This document shows, piece by piece, positions 45,480-58,860 of a stretch of 64,000 nucleotides of DNA; position 1 is the stretch's first letter, and every line of letters begins with the position of its first letter. Under the pieces are notes generated by a model. The model made no database searches. It was given only the letters and a program-made list of their open reading frames with translations, and had not been told where the DNA came from. Source of the DNA: Carettochelys insculpta (taxonomy: Eukaryota; Chordata; Testudines; Carettochelyidae). The position numbers were made by a program, and so were the translations under genes. The DNA lies in contig NC_134150.1 in the NCBI RefSeq assembly GCF_033958435.1, forward strand, positions 38,187,501 through 38,251,500, given 5' to 3'.

Positions 45480-45795
45480 CAGGCTGAATTTTTCTAGTCT
45501 GGTACCCTTAAGACTTGACTGGTGCTGAACCAGAGAATTTGCCAAACCATGGGAGGTCAGTGTAGTCTAGCAGCTTTACCAATACTTTCTCTGCACACTG
45601 TGATCTTAGAAGACATTGGGGGTAAATTAGAGTTAAATAACAGCACAGAACACTGAGAACCAGGACTGGGGGCTGTAATCAAACTTTATGGGAGCATGGG
45701 AAGCTTGGTTACACCCATAATAAATGGACACCTGGCTAACTAAAATCATGCTAGACCATGGACCAGAAACTGCCACACAAAAGAGGTTCAGCCTA
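45480..45795. mobile_element. Tigger/mariner-like MITE
   Basis: It starts 'caggctgaatttttctagtc' after TA and ends 'aagaggttcagcct'. The interior matches 39168-39689 and 46953-47283 ('gagaatttgccaaaccatgg', 'ggctaactaaaatcatgct'). Confidence 0.6.
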
Positions 45796-46952
45796 TACCA
45801 TGGATTTTAATAGAATAGGAAGATTGCCCATGAGCAGAACATCCTTTCTGTTCTTTTAACTCCTTCTCAAAATCCACATCAGTGACACTGCTGGCACGAG
45901 GCTGATCAACTCTTAAGATAGGAGGATCAAGTAGTAAGTAAGGTAACAGTAGCTCTTTTTGAATAGCTTCCAAGGTTATTTTGACGTAGTCAGCACCAGA
46001 AAACAGTTCAGGTCTTGCAGCTCAATCGTGGTATAATTTAGTAATGATGTAAATAATTTATTTTTACTGAGTATATATTCATTGGATTTTCAAGGCCAGA
46101 AGGGACCATTAAATCATTTAGCCTGGCCCCTTGCATAGCGCAGGACAGGCCATTTCATCTAACATCTTGCACTTGTCTATAGAATGTTTTCTGGTGAGGC
46201 AACTGTTCTACAACTGAGGATTTCATGAGACAGAAGATGATACAATAATGTATGAAAATCAATATGACTTTTTTCACTTGTTTGCTTTGAAATTATATGT
46301 GCAAGCTCTTGGGGGGAGAAAGTACAGTATAGCTACCTATAATTTCAAGATGCAAAAGCACAGAGTTCAAGTAATATCATGCAAGGTTCCATTCCTCCAA
46401 GCAGAACTTTGAGTCTTCACAGAGATTCCACTGACCAAATCAGGCATCTGCCCAAAGTCTATCAGCTTGCAGGACTGGGGCTAAAAATAAAACAACTAAA
46501 AGCATATCAAACCTGCTGAAAAAGCCCACAAACCTGGCACCAGAGAAGCAGCTAAGCATAGAACAAATACTGAAGCCTACATCATAAACAAATATTTTTG
46601 AGCTTATTTAATTTTACTGACACTTAAAAATTTGGCACTTGACATTCAGAATTAGGAGGCTGATGTCAGAATTTGACTCTGGACCAGTGATAATAGTGGG
46701 GTGTTTTTTGTTGGGTTTTATGAATTTAAGTGACTCTCCATTCCAATGCTGCAAGCATAAAACAGCAGTAACAAAGGAACAAATCCTATTTTGTCTTGAG
46801 TAGCTTCCGTTTTTTTTTCTGTGTGTGTGAGTGTCACACTTGCTCAGCAATTCTTGCAGTTTGGCCTTTCAGTTTAAACATCTTGGGACAGGGACTGTGT
46901 ATTCATTCTGCTTTGTACAGTACACCCTGCATACTGACAGAATTCAACAGTA
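45796..46952. other. Unassigned sequence
   Basis: No gene is seen. 'catcttgggacagggactgt' near 46880 is wording found in an ancient sauropsid repeat. Confidence 0.45.
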
Positions 46953-47283
46953 CTGCAAGTTGGACCTCTCTAGTCTGGCACCCTTGGGACCTGACCGGTG
47001 CTGAACGAGAGAATTTGCCAGACTGTGGGAGATCGATACTGTCTAGCAGCATTGCCAACATTTGCACTACTTACTGGCACTGAGAAGACATTTAGGCATA
47101 AATTACAGCTGAATAACATCACAGAACACGGAGCTCCAAGGCCTGGTGGCTGGAAACAAACTTTATGGGCCTGTGGGAAACTTGGCCACACCCATGATAA
47201 GTGATCATCTGGCTAACTAAAATCATCCCACACCACAGATGTTGCTGGATGAGGAAGTATGGGATTAGAGAGATCAGCTGATA
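46953..47283. mobile_element. Tigger/mariner-like MITE
   Basis: 'agttggacctctctagtctg' with 'gggacctgaccggtgctgaa' and the right side 'ggattagagagatcagctg' match the other copies of the family. Confidence 0.6.
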
Positions 47284-49574
47284 CTAATTGGTGCAGGGTA
47301 GCCTGTCTCAGTTGATACTGATCTGCTTGAGACAACTCCTTTTAAGGTGATCCTGCTTGACCTGCCGTAAATTCATTTCCTTCTAGGCCTGCCTTTTCCC
47401 ATTCTATTGCAGCTCTCTGGCCTGACTTTTCACACTTCTTAACGTAAAAAGGATCTCAGTTTCATAGGAATATTTTTGAATACTGATAAAGATGGGATTA
47501 AAAGAGGTAAAAAGCTATCATATTTGTTTTGGTTTTCCTCATAGTTTCCCAAGTATCTGCAGCACCTTTCATTCAATATAAAATTGTTATAATTTCTTTT
47601 AAATGATGGTAAAAATCATGTAAAATGAAATGTGCTGTGGAATAAAATCAGATTTAAATTATCTACGTAAACCCTGGTAGATGAGATTTCTAAGTAGTTA
47701 CAGTTTACATTGAGATATGTAGATGAAAATTGCACAATGTACTTTGTATTCAGTGTAATGAATTGCAGTCCAATATCAAACACATAGGATTTGATCGCCT
47801 CTAAATATACCAGCATTTTGAATCACATTACCAATTACAAAAAAAAAAAAAAAAAAGAGAGAAAAACCTAGCAAGGATTTCCCAGTTGAAAGCATTTGAG
47901 CAACATTCAAACTAAACAGATGTATCAGCTGCCGGGTGACTGCTTGTGAATAAAAGTTGTCAGTTGATTGCTTAGGCTGTATACTGGCCGACACCAGATG
48001 CCAACATTTATCCCGGATGTAGTCTCATGACTGACTTCAGTGGAGTTAACTTCAGAGCGGGACTGGCCTTTTGACTCAATCATCCTTCACTCTTTTGCTG
48101 TTTTATTTTGTTGCGTTATTTCAATACGTAGTTGATGAAAACTCAGGGACAACACTTAACATGCAGAAACGACTCACTAATATAAAATGACAGTGGAAAC
48201 CCCAGGAGAGCACATGCGAGCTCTCTTTAGTTACTCAAGGAGTTCTCTATGTGGTTGCTGTGTTCTAATGTGTTAAAAAACAATTCATAATGGTGGGACC
48301 TTGAAAGTTTTCTTTATCTCTGCCTGGGAGGAAAAACACCAAAAGCTCCACATGAAAAAGGGGTCTTCACGCCAGGCTCCTATTTGATGTAGGTAATTTG
48401 GGGAACATGCTTCAAATTACAGATGGGCAAGAACATCATTTTTTAAAAAACATCTGCAATTAACAATATCACTTGTTTTTTTCTTTTAAAACAGCATGTT
48501 CTCATGAGAGCTCCACAGGTTGTTTCAGATCTGGGCCTCTTCCCAGTATTTTTCAGCCAGTTTCCTGAGCTTGCTGACAGAGCTGTCTGGACAGCCCCTG
48601 GCTCACATTCCAAGCAGCCTTTGCTCCAAGTCAGCTTCTCTGGGCCCAATTTCAAACAAACACAGACGGACCACCACAATCCAGAGCTCAACATGGGACT
48701 GGCACCACATGCCTCTGAAATATTAAATATAAATCAGTTGTGGCCAGCACAGACAGATGTGGGCGTTAAGAGAATGGCCAGTTCTATATGTTATATATGG
48801 AGTTCTAAATAAGGGCTGCCAAAAATTGCAGGTCGTTAATGTCAATGTGGCTGGAGGAGCAAGAATCACAGCTTGTTAAACAAAAGATGCTTTCTCCTGA
48901 CTCCACAACTTGGAGAGCTGAGTTCAAGTCCACATGGAAGGCAAATTGCCTTTACATCTTAGGAATATTACGTTTATTTCACATCAAGATACTTCACACT
49001 GGGAATTCAAATGGGGTGCAGGGGCTTTACATGCATAATTTCCATTAACTTTACCCAAGCAAGTTCCTCAGGTATTAAATATGACCAAGTAGACTCCTCT
49101 CCGTCATTTCTCCTAAATGGGAAACTCAGATGAGGGGACAGAGGTGACCTGTTTTAATAGCACAGGTTCCAATACGTTGGTTTTTGTCATCTGTGTTTTC
49201 AAGTCAACAGATGTTGACTGCATCCTTCTTGGAAACCCCAAAGGAGTTACAACCAGCAATAAGAGTTATCTGTTATCCCAACAGAAGCCGTGGAGTTCCA
49301 AGATGTCTCCATCCTATAATGGTTAATTGTGTCTTTTGCCATTATCTTGGCTATAATTCCAGACCAAAATGCACGGTTTTGAGACAGATCATTCCCACTT
49401 TTGCATTCCTATACCTGTATTAGAGAGACGCCAAAGAGAAGCATAAATATGATCATGTGGTTAAAGTCACAGGTCTGAGACTTGAAAAATGTAAATTAAA
49501 TCCATGAATCAGCACACAATTTTCTTCACTTTGCTACTGCACCACTTCTGTTTGCTTTTCAGCTGCATCGTGGG
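47284..49574. other. Unassigned sequence
   Basis: No gene is seen. There is an A run at about 47839-47857. A MIR-like stretch ('atgggaaactcagatgaggg') lies near 49118-49150. Confidence 0.5.
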
Positions 49575-50110
49575 CATGTCAGGTATGCTTGCAACCGTCC
49601 AAGAAGTATTGGTCTGTGCACACAGAGAAACAGATATATTGGCATTGGAAAAAGTTCGGAAAAGGGCAACAAAACTGACTAGGAATTTGGAACGGTGCCA
49701 TATGAAGACAGATGAAAAAGACTGGGTCTTTTCAGCTTAGAAAAAAGACTAAGGGGGAGATATGATAGAGGTCTATAAAATGATGACTGGTATGGAAAAA
49801 GTGAGTAAGAAAAAGTTATTGACTTGTTCCCATAACAAAAGAACTAGTGGTCACCAAATGAAATTGAGGGGTAGCAGGTTTAATACTAATAAAAAGATTT
49901 GCTTCACACAGTGCAGAGTAGATCTGTGGAACTCCTCGCCAGAGGAGGTTGTGAAGACCAAGACTTTTACAGGGTTCAGAAAAGAACTAGATAAATTCAC
50001 GGAGGTTGGGTCCATCAATGGATATTTGCCAGGATAGGTTGGAATGGTATCTTTGGCCTCCGTTTGTCAGAGGTTGGAAATGGACGACAGAAGAGGCATC
50101 ACTTAATCAT
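49575..50110 (+). repeat. CR1/L3-like retrotransposon 3' region, part 1
   Basis: Sense-strand blocks 'aaaagggcaacaaaactgac', 'ggtcttttcagcttagaaaa', 'gggggagatatgatagaggt', 'gtggaactcctcgccagagg' and 'gataaattcacggaggttgg' follow the order of the CR1 3' UTR. It is cut by MITE E and resumes at 50553. Open frames here are not genuine genes. Confidence 0.85.
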
Positions 50111-50113
50111 CAT

Positions 50114-50549
50114 GGCTATGTCTACACTAGCTAAAAACTTCGAAATAGCCACGCAAATGGCCATTTCAAAGTTTACTAATGAAGCACTGAAATACATATT
50201 CAGCACTTCATTAGCATGCGGGTGGCTGCGGCACTTCGAAATTGACGTGGCTTGCCGCCACGCGGCTCATCCAGAGGGGGCTCCTTTTCTGAGGGACCCC
50301 ACCTACTTCCAAGTCCCCTTATTCCTATGAGCAGATGGGAATAAGGGGACTTCGAAGTAGGCGGGGTCCTTTAGAAAAGGAGCCCCATCTAGACGAGCTG
50401 CGCGGCGGCAAGCAGCGTCAATTTTGAAGTGCCGCAGCCGCCCACATGCTAATGAAGCGCTGAATATGTATTTCAGTGCTTCATTAGTAAACTTCGAAAT
50501 GGCCATTTGTGTGGCCATTTCGAAGTTTTTGGCTAGTGTAGACATGTCC
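50114..50549. mobile_element. Hairpin MITE (E) inside a CR1
   Basis: The 436-bp near-perfect palindrome starts GGCTATGTCTACACTAGC and ends 'gctagtgtagacatgtcc'. 'aacttcgaaatagccacgca' pairs with the far arm. Removal restores the CR1 order 'cacttaatcat' to 'acatgttctgttcactgcc'. The flanks cat and tac are not identical. Almost identical open frames on opposite strands come from the palindrome. Confidence 0.85.
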
Positions 50550-50552
50550 TAC

Positions 50553-50672
50553 ATGTTCTGTTCACTGCCTCTGAGGCATCAGGCATTGGCCTCTTCAGAA
50601 GACAGGATACTGGGCTAGATGAACCTTCGGTCTGATCCAGTATGGCCGTTCATATGTTCTTATGGTCAGAAG
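50553..50672 (+). repeat. CR1/L3-like 3' end, part 2
   Basis: 'ggatactgggctagatgaac', 'ttcggtctgatccagtatgg' and 'ccgttcatatgttcttatg' form the standard 3' terminus of the turtle CR1/L3-like family. Confidence 0.85.
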
Positions 50673-52689
50673 TATTACTTATATTACCAAGAAGTAATTA
50701 TTGAGCTACTCCATTAAATATACTTGTTAACATTCTGTTGTATTTCAGCCCATATGAATTATGTTACGATAAGCCCCAGTTGTCTTTCATTTGGATGAAG
50801 CACTCATTACTGGTGCAAGTGAGGGAGTTCATTCAAGAAATCAAGAGTCTGTATTGAAAGAATTCTGATTTTAGGTGGGAAAAGGAGAGAGATGCCTTTC
50901 AGAGGCATAGGATTAATTTGGAAGGCATAAAGTCTACAAGATAAAAGTTAAACAAAGTAACTGTACCTAAAATAACACTGTCCAAATTAAAATATCAGAG
51001 ATCTGAGATCTCTGTTAGCCCTGCATAATTAGTAATTGATGCTGAAACAATAATGATACTGAAAAAAAAAGTGAACATGCCAATGGACTCCACTCAGAGC
51101 CTTGTCTGAGCAGTTTATGTTCCTACCTACAATGAAATGAAAAGAATCTGGCCCTCGAGCAGGTTTACTCATATGTACAGGTGTCCGTGGGGCAAGGCCC
51201 CAACAGGTTCCTCATTCAGCTTTGCAGATAAATTTATTTCGATTCCAAGTCAGAGCTACTGGCATACATTTAATAGCCTGCCAGCAAGCATATTCGCCTC
51301 TTGCAAAATATCAGAGAAGAACGAAAACTCAGTTGCTTTCACTTCTAGAACCTTATTGACAGCAGACTAAAACAAGGCTCCAAAAGAAAATGAAATGCTA
51401 AAGTCTTATATTTGAGATCAAGGCATTCTATGTGTTGCTACCTGGGAAGTTTATAATGATTAAAAGACCAGAAACTGTTTGTTAAACCTCTTAGACCAAA
51501 AATGGATATATCAGACAGCACCTGCTAAGATGATATAGGGAGTGCTGACATTAGCATCTTATTGCCATACCTCAGGTGTAAGCTATCTAATAAACATAGA
51601 AATGCTGACACATGATCCTCAGTGCCTGGAGAGGTTGAAAATCCACTGCAAGCCAATTTCATTTGCCTTTTAAAAGACCATGTTCTCTGAAAGAAAGATC
51701 TCACCGCTAAAGACATTGACCCATACTTCAGAGATAGAATACTACAGTATAGCAGATGGTGGCCTGACTGATTTCAATGATGAAGAATTCAGTTCTGGAA
51801 CGGATAAACTAAAAACTGTCAACAGAAGTCTCATGTTAGTGAGCTAATGAAAAGTCTCTGAAAGGGCTGGGAGGAAGTGGGGCAGGTTAGGAAGTGCAGG
51901 GCTCCCATGCCCTGGTGAAAGGTGCATGGGGAGGGGCTGGCAGCCTGGGGTTCGTGGGCCATAGGTGGAGTGCAGCTGGGCTGCATGAGGACCATGGTCC
52001 ACAGGTTGCCCTCCATTGGGCTAAGTGGTGCAGTGTTATGGCGGCTTAGCCAACACTGGGAAGAGAGACAAAAATCTCCCCCTACAAGGAACATGTGAAT
52101 GGAAAATTTCAGTGGTTTCACCATTCCCTTTCCCCGAAAGGGATGGAAGCTGTTCTCTGGAGTGCAGAAAGGAAAGTAGAAGTTACTCCTTTTCTTTCTC
52201 CAGTTTGAACCACAGCGAGAAGGAGTGTATCTGTTCTTAATTTAAGGAGTGTCAGGTAGCACACTAATTAGTAAGGCCTGAGGCAGCCTGCTGCAGAAAA
52301 ACTCTACCACAGGTGGGTGAGCTTTACGTTGGGCAGAGGCTGTAGGGAAAGAAGATGGCGTATATAAATTAAACCCTTAGCCCAGGGAACTTTGGAAATT
52401 AAAACCTAGGTTATCTTCACGTTTCCCTTCTACCACAGTAATTTAATGCGCCACGTGCATTTTATCTGCGCTTGCGCTGGGCAATCATTGAACAAGCCTG
52501 TCTCAGCCACTCAGCTTGGGACGTGTGTTGGTGCAGAGCTCTTTAATTGTGGTTAGTTTGGGGATTTTGCCTTAGAGAGCTCGTGTTGGTGGACAGCTAA
52601 ATGTGGGTGATCTCAGACTCTGGGAGCTGTTTTGTCACTAGTGTTACTCTTTTTTTGTTTTTGGTATGGCAGTCCCCAGAAGGCCCATT
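50673..52689. other. Unassigned sequence
   Basis: No gene or clear repeat is seen. Confidence 0.5.
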
Positions 52690-52890
52690 TATTTTTTATT
52701 TATATTAATGTAATGCTTGGGAGCTCCAGGCACCAGCTGCACTGCATTAGCCTAGGCACTGGTCAACCACAGAACAGAAGCATGGTCCCCAAAGAGCTTG
52801 CACTCAGTGTTTAAGACAAAAGACAACAGATGGATACAGACAGTGGAGGAGTCTAAGGAAACAAGGTCACAGTACTGGTGAGCATGACAG
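52690..52890 (+). repeat. Ancient interspersed repeat
   Basis: 'ccccaaagagcttgcactca' followed by 'gacaaaagacaacagatgga' and 'aaggaaacaaggtcacag' belongs to the old repeat also represented at 24-110. Confidence 0.45.
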
Positions 52891-54014
52891 GAGGTGGTCT
52901 CGGTACATCAGCAGGGTCTCACTGCTCTAGGCCTTGTATGTGCACCTGATCCAACAAAGTCCCCGTACCTTAAAATAAATTCATATGATGAACCAGTAAC
53001 AGGTGGATTAGAAAAATGATGGTGAGGGAAGATGGGTAAGTAGTGAAACAATCCTGATTTGCTTATTAAATAGCCCAACCAGCCCACCCAGCCCACGCAC
53101 TGCCTAGCTATTGGTCAATGTTGCTTTAGGCATCATGGCAGAGGTAAGGTTCAAGAAGGAAGTGAAGCAGGACAATATCACAGTCTTGTGGATTTGGGGG
53201 AGGAACTCTTCCCAAGCATATCGCTGTGAATGGCAAGGATAACCTAAAATTGGAGTGCGAAGGAGAGAAGGAAAAGGAATTCCTTGGAATATTTTCAAAG
53301 TAGTTCAGGGATCAAGTATAAATTCCTAGTTGAATACTACCATTCAAACCTGGGGCTGTGATCTCTCAGGGTAAGACAAGACCCCAATTGCTGTAGGTAA
53401 GGACACCAGTGACCCAGTAAATGGCACTATTCCCTTTAAATGAATACTGAATAAATTCCTCAGCATGGTGCTGTCTTGCTGTGCACCGTGATGAGTTTTT
53501 TACAACATCTGCTCCTGACAATCTGTTGGAACCAAATGGTGCCTTGCACAAGTGTTGGTACATTAGCTATGTCCTGCCCCTGTTCCAGTAGAGCTGCTTA
53601 CCTAACTTGTCTGACAGTTACATATGGCCTCGATTAAACTACTGCAAACGTTAATGTTCATTGTTACACTGCTGCTTCATGTCGGTTTAGAGGTAGCTCT
53701 ATAACATCAGGTCTGGCCAAAGAGTTTGCAGGGCACAAGGTGGCATGCAGCCAGCAGGGGCTGGTGGGAGCACAGGACCCTGGGGTGGGTAGTGAAAGGG
53801 TTCAAACGGCAATGAAAAACTAAGTGATCATATTGGTTTTGGATGGCCTCTGGTGTGGATCCTGGACCAGTGTCCAATCCTGGTCATTTCTTTAATTTCC
53901 AGGTTCATGTGTCATCTAGATACGGAACTCCTCACCCTCTCCTTACTTGGGTGTGCTCACAGCTTGGTAGTTCTAGTCATATGCCAAAGGAAATGTTTTC
54001 CATCATCAATGTTT
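52891..54014. other. Unassigned sequence
   Basis: No gene or clear repeat is seen. Confidence 0.5.
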
Positions 54015-54300
54015 AATGAAGTGGTGGGCAACCTGTGGCCTACAGGCCACCTGCAGCCTGTTGTTGTTCTCTCTGTGGCCAGTGAGACTGTTGCCCATAT
54101 GCGGGGTTGCCAGATTCAGCTGGTTTGTGCCTACGTAGATTTTTACTAAAGTGACACGCACGTAAAGCCAGGGAATCTGAAGTGAAGTGAGTGCTTCTTG
54201 CACGCAGCGTTGACTGTGAGAGCTGTGTTGCTTCTTTTACATTCACAGTGCTGCTATGGCTCAGCTGGCACACTCCACAAATCCTAGGTACACAAGTTCA
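54015..54300. mobile_element. Possible hAT-like element
   Basis: 'agtggtgggcaacctgtggc' is a typical hAT end in sauropsid genomes. The opposite end is not clear. Confidence 0.35.
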
Positions 54301-54601
54301 GTTTGCAAAACTACCCTACCCAGGAGACAGTCTTGCTTATCACAGTCTTGCAGCTCACTGAGATGAAGGAAGGCCACTCATGCCCTGACTCACTAGCCCC
54401 TCACTGGTCTAATATGTCGTCATTTTTATTGCTCACTTAGCATACAAAGGAATACTCCCTGCTGCTGAACCTATGAGTGATGTCTCCAAGGCATTACCAT
54501 GATTGGAAAAGATTACTCTTTATGAAAGAACGTTATTACTTTTTAAAGTGTAAGACTCCCAGTGCAATTGGTGCTTTCACCTGTTGCTAGTTTAACTGTA
54601 C

Positions 54602-54690
54602 ATTGTACCTCCCTTATCAGGCAAGCTTGGGACCTGACAGGTCTTGAATAAGATAATTTGCTGGACAAGGGAAGGTCTAGGGCTTCTGCA
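54602..54690 (+). mobile_element. Tigger/mariner-like fragment
   Basis: 'tacctcccttatcaggcaag', 'ttgggacctgacaggtcttg' and 'taatttgctggacaaggga' match one end of the Tigger-like family at 39168. Confidence 0.4.
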
Positions 54691-57600
54691 TGCAGACAGT
54701 CCTGAGCTCTAGCCTCTTTCCCTGGGACTCTGGCGCCAGCTCAGACTCCCTGAGGCTGCCACAGAGCTCCAGCTAGCCCCTACCCCTGCAGCTGCCAGAC
54801 CATGGGGAATACCTGGTACGAGAAGTGCAACCTGTGGTGCAATGCAATGAGGATGCTAAATTTACCAGGAGCTAAATATATCCAGGTTGAATCACCTTTG
54901 ATAACTGGCACAAGAGTAATTAAAAATGTTCGTGGCTGCAGTACCTCTCGGTGCTTCACCTGCATTTGTGGGCATGGAATTTTATGTTCTGCAAAGCCCT
55001 GGGCGATGGAAAGAGAAAATACAGTACAATCAAATATACCTCTGAAAGCACAAGAGGTCAATGTAAAAGGCTCGTACAGTCAGCTGCACAGAGGTGATAG
55101 CCCTCCTCTAGGAGGATCTCAATTTTAGCTGTGACTAAGCTTTCTGTTTTGCTGTATTTGTCACAGACCTCACGATTTGGACTGCTCGGAAATTGGGAAA
55201 GTGTTTTTTTTACCCACACTTGAGAAACCACTTTTTAAATGTACGGTTGGAAAGTCTGGCTTGTTCAGCAAGACCACACAGTCACTCTCCCAGTGAAATT
55301 CAATGCCTTTGGTTTATTTTGTTTTACCTAAGACACCACTGAAGCAAAAATGATTTTGGAGGAGATAAATCTCTTTCCAGCCATATTATGATTTTTAACA
55401 GTTTATTGACAATGCTTTTTGTGGTTCCTGATCTAACTCTGCTCCTGTTTCCTGCACTCCTTTTTTCACAGAAAATAAAGCAAAGGCCCCTTTCAAAAGG
55501 ACAGGCAATTGGATATGCAGTTTCATAGTCCCGCAACTCTGGGTGTCCTCGCAGGCTGTATTTGATAAGTGATCCAGACAGCCAAGAATGATTTACTGCT
55601 AGTCTCAGCTTCCCCTTGCACTAGGATTACAGTCTGGGAGGCTTTTCAACAGCGTATTCCCAACCCCATTTTTAATCAGCCTTTCACCCAGATTGGCGAA
55701 GAAAAAAGAAGCCAAATCAGAAGGAACGCTGGCATCTGTTATGTGACTCGGAACAGAGCGGAGGTTGTCTCCATTCTATTTTCTGCAGCTCCAATTTTTT
55801 CGGTGACCACACACAAATGGTTCTAATCAGCGTCCACAAGGTTGTCAGTGTTAAATGTCTGCTCTGTGCATTCTTCTAAGAAGTACTTGTAACTTTCAAT
55901 GTCTCCTTTCCTTTTCACAACTCAAAGCGAAGAGGATGAAAAAATGGACAATTTCTTTTCTTTTTTCTCCTTTTGTTTCCTGGTAAATTTCAGCTTTCCA
56001 TGCAGGCATGTTGTGCGGTATAAGTGCAGCCGATATGAAAACCTCTTTATTATGCTTGGAATGTGAATTTGGACATTTGTTTTAATTGGACCATGCAAAA
56101 CACATTCATGGCAAGCAGAAGTCTGCTGTTTGCTTCCTTAATAACCCTCTGCTAATGGGTCTGGAGCTGTCAGTCAGTCGTACATGCTTCTCAGTCGCAG
56201 GTGAATTCAGGTGCTCATCAATATTGGGCTAATGGGAAGCTGACAATGCCCTTGTCAATCAAGCTCCCAAGAGACATAGATTGGCTATATCATTGATACT
56301 TAAGAGGCAGCATTCTTCAATCATAGCACCCTGGCATCAGACGCCATTAGCACCCTTTAATTTTAAGATGACATTTAAAATCTACAATGGCAAGAAAAAC
56401 ATGACGCTTCAAAGAAAGACAGAAACGTGGTGGCCATTGTGACTTAGCATGAAAGAGCAGAAGCATTACTGAAAAATGCGAAGAGACAAAATGCCCAGCA
56501 ATCAAATCCATGCCTCATTTCCAAAAATATTTTCTTTATGCTGTAGTATCTACAGTGAAATATTCCTGTACAAAAACAAAACTAAGCCCTTGGCACAGGC
56601 CTGTAAAATCACACTTTTTGCACAAGGCTAGCCTAAGATGGAAAAATATTAGGTGTATTTTCCCTAACGTTTTCCATATTTCTTTGCAGTGTGAAAACAA
56701 ATGTGCCATGTTCAAATTTTTTGGATAAATTTCAGCAGCACGCAACAAGAATGCCATCAAGCCAAAGAAACTCTACAGAGGGGTGAAGCTACAGCACATT
56801 TGTATTTCTAACTTAAGAAAGAACACGACATAAGCAACTTCAGCTCTTAGGATAACTTTTAGGAACCTCCACAGAAAGGCTCTAGACCCTTTCCGTGACC
56901 TGTAAAGGAAGACTTATTCTTCTGATTTCCCTGTTCATATAACTCTGATCCTGCAAATAATTTTACATTGAACCACTCACTCATGTGCCAGATCAAAAAC
57001 CCATTGACATCAATGGCCAATATTTCTTTGACTTCAGCGAGCTTTGGATCAGAATCTGGGGTGGAATTCTAGTCTCACTGAAGTTCCCATTGATGTCAGT
57101 AGGGGCAGAATTTCATCCCCTAGGCATGATGTCATTCACTTTTGTAGCTGCAAAACGAGATCCCCATGCCCCAGCACTCAGATAAGCTCAGTGATTGCTC
57201 AGGAGATTGGCCTAAGAGTTGAACACCAAACATGTCTTTCAAAGCCCTTTCCCTTCCTTTCCATTACACAAATGAGGCTATGAAGAAGAAAACACGAGGA
57301 ATCGCATCAGACTGAGAGCTGAAACCATGTTGTGTGGGAACAATATAATAGATGCTTTCCCTGGCTCCACCAACTTCTTCTGTGGAGTGAACACATGGTT
57401 GATTCTCAGGAGGACTTCTTGAGCCTACACTGTGGCTAAGAACTACTAAGAAATCTCAAGCCATGTTTTAGGAAAAAACTTTTTTGGGCCAAAATAAGGG
57501 GGAAAGTATATTGTTAGCTCATTGTTCTGCATGGAAATTAATTTCAACCCTAGCAAAGGCTGTTGACACAGTATCTGAGCTCCTTACAAGGTTCATTGTA

Positions 57601-58860
57601 TTTATCTTCACAACACTCCTGTGAGGTAGGGAAGTGCTGTCTACTTCCACTTTACAAATGGGGGGTGGGGTGCTTAAAGGTAGCAGATGTCACACAGCCA
57701 ATTTATGGGTGCCTAGAAAAATCACAGGGAGGTTTATGGTCTACAGAGCCTTAGTTGGTGTCTGGTCTCTACAGGAGAGATGGGAGGTGACAGGCAGGTG
57801 TAAAAGGAGAAAGTCAAATCAAGGTATTCAACTCCTGTTAAGCTGTTGCACCTCCCTGGGTGCAAAAAAAAACCCAAAAAAACCCAAAAAATCTTTTTCT
57901 TCCAATATCTTTGGGAGAGAGCGTGATTTATGTAAAACAATGGGTTTGTAAGTTTCCTTCATTATTGCATGCCAGATACCTAGGTGATGCCTTCTTGTTC
58001 AAAAATGGTGATCCTTAATACTGCGTCCCAACACCCTAGTGACTGAGCAAAGCAAATAAATTAGGTAGAGCAAACTTCACATGTTAATGTCTGAAATATC
58101 AGGTTTTAAACTTAAATTATAAAAGCATCCAGTAATGAGCTAATTATGTCACATTGGGTAGCATGTGCTCATGTCAAGAGCAAGGGAAGGCAAAAGGGCA
58201 GTATTTGGTGGAACATAACTGAAATGCTGATTATAATGATGTTCATCATCTCCCCAAGATACCGCATGTTATTGCTAGATAAATATTTTTTCAGCTGTTT
58301 TTATGCAGAGGTGACAATGAGTGGCTAATAACACTCTATGGGGTTTTATCGAGGGTTATCCCAGGAATACATCCCAGCACATGCTTCCTACAGTGAGGTG
58401 ACACCTGAGTTTAGCCAAGTTCAGCAGAAATCGTTCTTCCTCAATATACCAGCCAGAATAAATCGGTATCACTCCATTGACACCAATCAAGCTGCGCTGA
58501 TTTACTTCTCCTGGAGAACTAGCCCTCAATGTGGGGATGAGCAAACAGTATATAGGATAATCTCGCTGTGTCAGAGCTGCCCATGTAGCATAGCTATGTT
58601 TTCTGACATCCTTGAAGGACAATATATCCCAGAATATTATTGTGTATGAGATGAGCAATAAAGCACATACTCTTTAACAAATAACGAGGTTGTCAAACTT
58701 TTCCATATTGTGGTCCCTTCTACAGTGGACACAGTAAACTCTTTCATTTCTGGCTGTCCCAGTACTAGGAGGTAGCCAGATAGCCAAATATTCTGGATAA
58801 GACAGAGGGATACATAGCAATGCATAACACTAAAGAAAAACAAGATTAGATATTCAGAAA
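54691..58860. other. Unassigned unique sequence
   Basis: No gene is recognised; the 108-codon frame at 54802-55128 has no domain signature. A MIR-like piece lies near 57600-57740 ('actcctgtgaggtagggaag', 'gatgtcacacagcc'). Confidence 0.5.
55950..56400. other. Candidate conserved non-coding element
   Basis: This stretch is free of recognisable repeats and contains several TAAT-type and CAAT-like motifs ('ttaatcaa'-like contexts, 'gtcaatcaagc', 'ggctaatggg'). Such sequence is common in developmental enhancers, but conservation cannot be assessed here. Confidence 0.18.

Noticed and set aside
49504..50037. Adjacent open frames in the 49.5-50.0 kb region
   Set aside because: They lie in the untranslated 3' region of a CR1/L3-like retrotransposon.
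50064..50545. Two nearly identical open frames on opposite strands (KNFE.ATQMAISKFTNEALKY)
   Set aside because: They arise because MITE E is a palindrome, so both arms translate alike. There is no start context, splice pattern or domain.
54802..55128. 108-codon cysteine-containing frame
   Set aside because: It has no domain that I recognise, weak start context and no splice partner.
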